Below, piece by piece: positions 60,013 through 64,000 of a stretch of DNA of 64,000 bases (positions within the stretch are counted from its first letter, which is position 1; every line of letters starts with the position of its first letter). The position numbers and the translations under genes are program-made. The stretch is taken from positions 1 through 64,000 of the forward strand of contig CAIOYC010000003.1 in assembly GCA_903862425.1 (NCBI GenBank), read 5' to 3'. The notes under the pieces were generated by a model, which ran no database searches, had not been told where the DNA came from, and was given only the letters and a program-made list of their open reading frames with translations. The DNA is from an uncultured Caulobacterales bacterium (GTDB taxonomy: Bacteria > Pseudomonadota > Alphaproteobacteria > Caulobacterales > Caulobacteraceae).

Positions 60013-61244
60013 GCCGACGCCGCTTCGCTCTCGGCCCGCTCGCAGATGCGATCGAGCTTCTCCACCGCCTCGGACAGCTCCTCGCGGGTGATGATCAGCG
60101 GGGGCAGCAGGCGTACGCAATTGTCGCCGCCGCCCGCGATCAGCAGCTTCTCGTCGCGCGCCCACTGCATGAAGGCGCGGTTGTTCGGCTTCAGCTTGAT
60201 GCCGACCAGAAGGCCCTTGCCGCGAATATCCACGATCACATCGGGATGGCGCGCCTTCAGGCCCTCCAGCTGCTGGGTCAGATAGCCGGAGACGTCGCGC
60301 ACGTGCTCCATCATGGCGTCGGTGGCGATCTCACCCATGGCGGCGAGGCCCACGGCCATGGCCAGCGGGTTGCCGCCATAGGTGGAGCCGTGCGTGCCGG
60401 GGACCATGCCCTTGGCCGCCTTGGCCGTGGCGAGGCAGGCCCCGACCGGGAATCCGCCGCCCAACGCCTTGGCCAGGGCCATGATGTCCGGCGCATAGTC
60501 CTCGCCGGCCCACTCATAGGCGAACAGCTTGCCGGTGCGCCCGAGCCCGCACTGAATCTCATCATAGATGAGCAGGATGCCGTGTGCGTCGCACAGTTCA
60601 CGCAGGCCGCGCAGGCACTCGACGGGCAGGGCGCGCGCGCCGCCCTCGCCCTGCACGGGCTCGATCAGGATGGCGGCGGTGGTGGGGCGCGCCGCGGCTT
60701 CCTTGAGCGCCTCGTGGTCGCCCCACTTCAGGTGGACGTAACCCGGCAGTTGCGGTCCGAAGCCGGCGACATAGCCCGGATTGCCCGCCGCGTTCACTGC
60801 CGCATAGGTCCGGCCGTGGAACGCGCCGTCAAAGCCGATAACGTCGATCCGTTCCGGCTGGCCGTGGGCGTCGTGATATTTGCGGGCCGTCTTCAGTGCG
60901 CACTCGATGGCTTCCGTGCCTGAATTGGTCATGAAGCAGACGTCGGCGAAGCTGATCTCGCACAGCTTGGTCGCCAGGGCTTCCTGCTCGGGGATACGGA
61001 AGATGTTGGACACGTGCCACAGCTTCTCGCCTTGGCTTTCCAGCGCCTTCACCAGGGTGGGGTGGGCATGGCCGAGCGCGTTCACCGCGATGCCGGCCAT
61101 GCAGTCGAGGTATTCCTCGCCCTCGGTGGAGTAGAGTCGCACGCCTCGGCCGCGCTCGAAGGCCAGCTGGGCGCGACTATAAACGCCCATCAGGTGGTCG
61201 GCGGGGACGTGGATCTCTTGAGATCCGGTTTCAGGAGCCGCCAT
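60009..61244 (-). CDS. argD: Acetylornithine aminotransferase
   Basis: A 411-residue class III aminotransferase. Visible are [17 protein letters not shown], the PLP phosphate site [39 protein letters not shown], the Asp in [19 protein letters not shown], and the PLP Lys in [17 protein letters not shown]. It converts N-acetylglutamate semialdehyde to acetylornithine and may also serve in lysine synthesis. I chose the ATG at 61244 (MAAPETG). Confidence 0.94.
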   Translation of the reverse strand: MAAPETGSQEIHVPADHLMGVYSRAQLAFERGRGVRLYSTEGEEYLDCMAGIAVNALGHAHPTLVKALESQGEKLWHVSNIFRIPEQEALATKLCEISFADVCFMTNSGTEAIECALKTARKYHDAHGQPERIDVIGFDGAFHGRTYAAVNAAGNPGYVAGFGPQLPGYVHLKWGDHEALKEAAARPTTAAILIEPVQGEGGARALPVECLRGLRELCDAHGILLIYDEIQCGLGRTGKLFAYEWAGEDYAPDIMALAKALGGGFPVGACLATAKAAKGMVPGTHGSTYGGNPLAMAVGLAAMGEIATDAMMEHVRDVSGYLTQQLEGLKARHPDVIVDIRGKGLLVGIKLKPNNRAFMQWARDEKLLIAGGGDNCVRLLPPLIITREELSEAVEKLDRICERAESEAASA

Positions 61245-61364
61245 CGCGCAGCCCTCCAAAAGCGAAACACCCCGGCTGCCCCGCCTGATCGTCAGAGCGG
61301 GTCCGGAGTGGAAGCGGCGCTTTTGCGTGAAAGGGCGCGAGCCGTCAATGGGCGCTGAGCCGGC

Positions 61365-62219
61365 TCAGGTCTTGAGCCGCCAGCCGATGGCGAACAGGCG
61401 CCAGTTCAGCACCGCCAGGGCGGCGGTCAACAAGCCCGCCACGACCGCGCCGAGGACGACATTAGCCGCTGACGTGCCGAGGAAACCGTAGCGGAAGCCG
61501 TCGATCATATAGAACAGCGGGTTGAAGTGGCTGATCGAGCGGAACGGCTCGGGCAGGCGGTCCACCGAATAGAAGGTGCCCGACAGGAAGGTCAGCGGCA
61601 TGACCACGAAGTTGGTCACCGAGGCCAGGTGGTCGAACTTTTCCGCCCAGATGCCGGCCAGCATGCCGACGAAGCCGAGCAGCAGCGAACCCATGAGGCT
61701 GAAATAGAGCACGGCCCACAGATGGGCGAAGTGGAAATGGGCGAACGGCCAGACCGCCAGGGCCGTGACCGCGCCCACAAACATGCCGCGGGTCGCCGCG
61801 CCCAGGCCGAATCCAGCGGTGAGTTCGAAGGCGGAAAGCGGCGGAGTGAGGAAGTCGGGCGAGGTGCCCATGATCTTCGCCTGCAGCAGGGAGGACGACG
61901 CGTTGGCGAAGGCGTTGTTCAGCACGGACATCATGATCAGGCCGGGGCCGACGAACTCGCCGAAGCTGGCCGCCGCCGTCGGCCGCGCGCCCTTCATGGC
62001 GACCACGAACACCATCATATAGAGGAGGATGGTAACGACCGGGGCGAACACGGTCTGCATTCCCACCTTCCAGAAACGCTTCACCTCCTTGAGGTAGAGG
62101 GTCCTTAGGCCCTCCCAATTCACACCGCTGTAGTGGCGCGGCTCGATGGCGGTGCGCGTCCGATAGGCGGAATTGTTCGGAGCGGGCGCTGCGGTGGGCG
62201 TATCGACGGTCAGAGTCAT
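61365..62219 (-). CDS. ABC-2 type transporter permease
   Basis: A 284-residue ABC-2 permease with six transmembrane helices: VFAPVVTILLYMMVFVVAMKG, then FGEFVGPGLIMMSVLNNAFANASSSLLQAK (the family's signature region), VGAVTALAVWPFAHFHF, WAVLYFSLMGSLLLGFVGMLAGIWA, FVVMPLTFLSGTFYSVDRLPE and a last helix near the end. It resembles YadH-like lipid or drug exporters. No ATPase gene is adjacent in this window. I chose the ATG at 62219 (MTLTVDT). Confidence 0.88.
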   Translation of the reverse strand: MTLTVDTPTAAPAPNNSAYRTRTAIEPRHYSGVNWEGLRTLYLKEVKRFWKVGMQTVFAPVVTILLYMMVFVVAMKGARPTAAASFGEFVGPGLIMMSVLNNAFANASSSLLQAKIMGTSPDFLTPPLSAFELTAGFGLGAATRGMFVGAVTALAVWPFAHFHFAHLWAVLYFSLMGSLLLGFVGMLAGIWAEKFDHLASVTNFVVMPLTFLSGTFYSVDRLPEPFRSISHFNPLFYMIDGFRYGFLGTSAANVVLGAVVAGLLTAALAVLNWRLFAIGWRLKT

Positions 62220-62385
62220 GCGCCAGAGTGCGATGCGCCGCGCGGTTTCGCAACCGTGCCCGACAAATAGCCACGCTGTCCTGCGGCGATTCAACATCTA
62301 GTTCGCTGTGGAGAACCTCGTGGCGCCTATTGTGGCGCCCCCGCGTTGAGGTACTGTATCTAGAGGCTGCTGCTCAGCCGGGCGG

Positions 62386-62407
62386 TTATTCACCACTAGA
62401 TGTGGTG
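62386..62407 (+). promoter_or_regulatory. DnaA-box-like site and palindrome before gcrA
   Basis: TTATTCACC at 62386-62394 matches the DnaA box at 7 of 9 bases. It runs into CACCAC-TAGAT-GTGGTG (62391-62407), a perfect 6-bp inverted repeat. In Caulobacter DnaA activates gcrA, so the site is a reasonable candidate. Confidence 0.4.
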
Positions 62408-62424
62408 GGAAAGGGCGCAAGATC

Positions 62425-62943
62425 ATGGATGCGGCGATCGGTTGGACGGACGACAGGGTCGGAACCCTGAAGAAGCTTTGGCTGGAGGGGCTGAGCGCGA
62501 GCCAGATCGCCAAACAGCTGGGCGGCGTGACCCGCAACGCGGTGATCGGCAAGGTGCACCGCCTCGGCCTGTCGGGCCGTGCGGCCCCGAGCCAGCCGGC
62601 ACGTCCGGTGTTCAAGGCCCAGCGTCCGGCTCGCCCGGCCGCGCCCGCCCCGCAGCCGATCCGTCGCGCCGTGGTGGCCGCGCCGCCGCAGACCCTGCCC
62701 GAGCCGATCCACCGCATCGAGCAGCCGGGTTCGGCCACGGTGCTGACCCTGGGCGCCCATATGTGCAAATGGCCGATCGGCGATCCGTCCTCCGACGGGT
62801 TCAGCTTCTGTGGCCGTCGCACCGGCGAGGATGGTCCCTACTGCATCGAGCACGCCCGCGTGGCCTATCAGCCCTCGGTGAAGAAGGGGGGATCCCGTAC
62901 CGGTCCGTCCGAACTCGCCCGTTCGCTTCGCCGCTATATCTAA
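62425..62943 (+). CDS. gcrA: Cell-cycle regulator GcrA
   Basis: A 172-residue GcrA. The N-terminal helix-turn-helix is GWTDDRVGTLKKLWLEGLSASQIAKQLGGVTRNAVIGKVHRLGLSGR. An Ala/Pro-rich linker follows, then the sigma-70-contacting C-terminal domain with MCKWPIGDPSSDGFSFCGRRTGEDGPYCIEHARVAYQP (three Cys). It binds sigma-70 RNA polymerase and methylated GANTC sites to drive S-phase genes. Its presence supports Caulobacterales or a near relative. A bidirectional terminator follows. Confidence 0.95.
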   Translation: MDAAIGWTDDRVGTLKKLWLEGLSASQIAKQLGGVTRNAVIGKVHRLGLSGRAAPSQPARPVFKAQRPARPAAPAPQPIRRAVVAAPPQTLPEPIHRIEQPGSATVLTLGAHMCKWPIGDPSSDGFSFCGRRTGEDGPYCIEHARVAYQPSVKKGGSRTGPSELARSLRRYI

Positions 62944-63001
62944 CCCCGCTCCGGCCTCCCCATCAGCGGTGGGTCGGCCGGATTTGACATCCAGACACGA
63001 C

Positions 63002-63034
63002 AAAGGCCGGCGGGGCTTCCCTCGCCGGCCTTTT
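63002..63034. terminator. Bidirectional terminator of gcrA and rpmE
   Basis: AAAGGCCGGCG and CGCCGGCCTTTT form a 10-bp stem with a T-run on the plus strand and AAA on the other side. It lies between the convergent gcrA and rpmE genes. Confidence 0.9.
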
Positions 63035-63070
63035 CGTATGCCGTGACCCGACGCGTGCGTCGGGAGGCCC

Positions 63071-63295
63071 TTACTTGCGGGTAAAGGCGCCGAACTTGGC
63101 GTTGAAGCGCGACACACGGCCGCCGCGGTCGAGCAGTTGCTGGTTGCCGCCGGTCCACGCCGGGTGCGTCTTCGGATCGATATCCAGGTTCAGCACGGCG
63201 CCTTCCTTCTGGTAGGTCGAACGCGTCTGATAGCTCGTACCATCGGTCATGGTCACGGTGATGAAGTGATAGTCGGGGTGGCCTTCTTTTTTCAT
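63071..63295 (-). CDS. rpmE: 50S ribosomal protein L31 (zinc-free type)
   Basis: A 74-residue L31: [20 protein letters not shown] at the start, [28 protein letters not shown] near the end. The cysteines of the zinc-binding type are missing, so this is a C-minus form. I chose the ATG at 63295 over an upstream start because [11 protein letters not shown] is the usual N terminus. Confidence 0.94.
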   Translation of the reverse strand: MKKEGHPDYHFITVTMTDGTSYQTRSTYQKEGAVLNLDIDPKTHPAWTGGNQQLLDRGGRVSRFNAKFGAFTRK

Positions 63296-63448
63296 CGCCG
63301 TCGGTCCTGCCGGGCTCGCCGGCGTCAAGTCAAAGGAGAGCCCGCCGCAACCGGCTTCGGTCAGGACGGGCTCTGGAAGGGCGCGCTTCTACAGAAGGCG
63401 GGGCACGATGTCCAGCCGCCGTAGCGCGTGTATTGGCTTAAACGGCGA

Positions 63449-63703
63449 TCAGTGGACCGAGACCGGCGCCAACTCATTGGCCACGGCCGCGGCATAGGCG
63501 GAGTCACGATCGGTCAGCACCGCCAGGCGCGCGCCGTCGGCGCGGTGCACGGCATAAAGGATCTGGTCGGGCTCCAGCTCGAAACTGTCCAGCGCCTCCT
63601 TGGGCGTGCCGGCCAGAATCTCTTCGGCTCTCACCGGGCGCACATAGACAAGATCAGGGCCGCCAAGGGCGGCGAAGGCTTCAGTAGTCAGATGGGGCGT
63701 CAT
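63449..63703 (-). CDS. DUF1150 protein
   Basis: An 84-residue protein: AFAALGGPDLVYVRPVRAEEIL, then FELEPDQILYAVHRADGARLAVLTDRDSAYAAAVANEL. This is the DUF1150 family, found in alphaproteobacteria just downstream of an hsp20 gene, as here (48 nt apart). Its function is unknown; co-expression with the heat-shock protein is expected. Confidence 0.85.
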   Translation of the reverse strand: MTPHLTTEAFAALGGPDLVYVRPVRAEEILAGTPKEALDSFELEPDQILYAVHRADGARLAVLTDRDSAYAAAVANELAPVSVH

Positions 63704-63751
63704 GATGACCGCCTCCTTTCAATTGACTCAACGACTGCACGGACGCTTGGT

Positions 63752-64000
63752 TCAGCCGGCCGTGCGGATGGGAATACGCTTGGCGACGGGCTCTGCATCG
63801 GGCCGCGTCACATCGACGTGCAGCAACCCGTGTTCGAGGACCGCACCCTCCACCTCCATGCCGTCCGCCAGCACGAAGGTCCGCATGAAGCCGCGCGCGG
63901 CGATGCCTCGGTGGAGGTATCCCTGCGTGTCGCCGCGATCTCCGTCCGACTCGCGTCGTCCGGCGACCACCAGCTGCCGGCTCTCGACCGTCACGTGGAG
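63752..64000 (-). CDS. Small heat shock protein Hsp20 (partial)
   Basis: The C-terminal part of an alpha-crystallin-domain protein, cut by the window end. Visible are LHVTVESRQLVVAGRRE, then YLHRGIAARGFMRTFVLADGMEVEGAVLEHGLLHVDV, and the terminal AKRIPIR tail that contains the I-x-I-type contact. The frame stays open to base 64000, so the start lies beyond. It is an ATP-independent holdase chaperone. Confidence 0.88.
   Translation of the reverse strand, partial: LHVTVESRQLVVAGRRESDGDRGDTQGYLHRGIAARGFMRTFVLADGMEVEGAVLEHGLLHVDVTRPDAEPVAKRIPIRTAG

Overview
The window is a high-GC alphaproteobacterial chromosome segment. The gene set points to Caulobacterales (Caulobacter or Phenylobacterium-like): a GcrA cell-cycle regulator, an FzlA-type GST-fold division protein ending in HYDDLDF, an rpsT-dnaA pair with a cluster of GANTC (CcrM) sites upstream of dnaA, a PhyR-NepR-EcfG-PhyK general stress response (GSR) locus, SecB, and a Tim44-like/MltA/Smr cluster. 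Genus assignment is inference; no rRNA is present.

Layout. 1-511 has no supportable gene but contains a 12-bp inverted repeat. 0.5-7 kb holds fzlA, a secreted protein, a flavin-fold stress protein, a ligase-associated exonuclease, NfeD, and a compact minus-strand run (TIGR02301, nitronate monooxygenase, an AT-rich orphan, an SDR). 7-13.8 kb holds Nudix, COQ9, a BLUF photoreceptor, rpsU (apparently starting at ATC), ArsC, a TPM/TPM/LemA cluster and an amidase. 13.8-16.1 kb is dnaA and rpsT. 17-25.7 kb is the GSR core (phyK, ecfG, nepR and divergent phyR) followed by envelope genes. Near-identical GGAAC-N16/17-CGTT promoters lie before nepR, phyR and five neighbouring transcription units.

25.7-45.8 kb is housekeeping: nrdB, an M20 peptidase, an NDUFA9-like protein, a gltD-VOC-gltB operon, fieF, bioB, a sterol-desaturase-like membrane protein, the Smr/MltA/Tim44 cluster, secB and rho. 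45.8-49.14 kb is a decayed, lower-GC stretch. It has a SnoaL-like gene, a frameshifted DUF4267 gene, a frameshifted divergent tetR, a broken NAD(P)-binding gene and an IS3-family transposase remnant, and it ends exactly at the 3' end of tRNA-Arg(CCG). This looks like an eroded island.

49.3-64 kb holds a double retropepsin-fold protein, a MerR/acyl-CoA dehydrogenase/OsmC group with a LiuR-like operator candidate, the cytochrome c oxidase cluster ctaC-ctaD-ctaB-coxF-ctaG (no subunit III gene follows), argF-argD, an ABC-2 permease, gcrA, rpmE, DUF1150 and an hsp20 cut by the window edge.

The most coherent system is the GSR regulon block. PhyK would phosphorylate PhyR, phospho-PhyR would sequester NepR, and freed EcfG would drive both its own locus and the adjacent envelope genes. 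These include a lipid kinase/phosphoesterase pair transcribed divergently from a lipoprotein/OmpA pair. All promoter and function calls are from reading the sequence; no database search was run.
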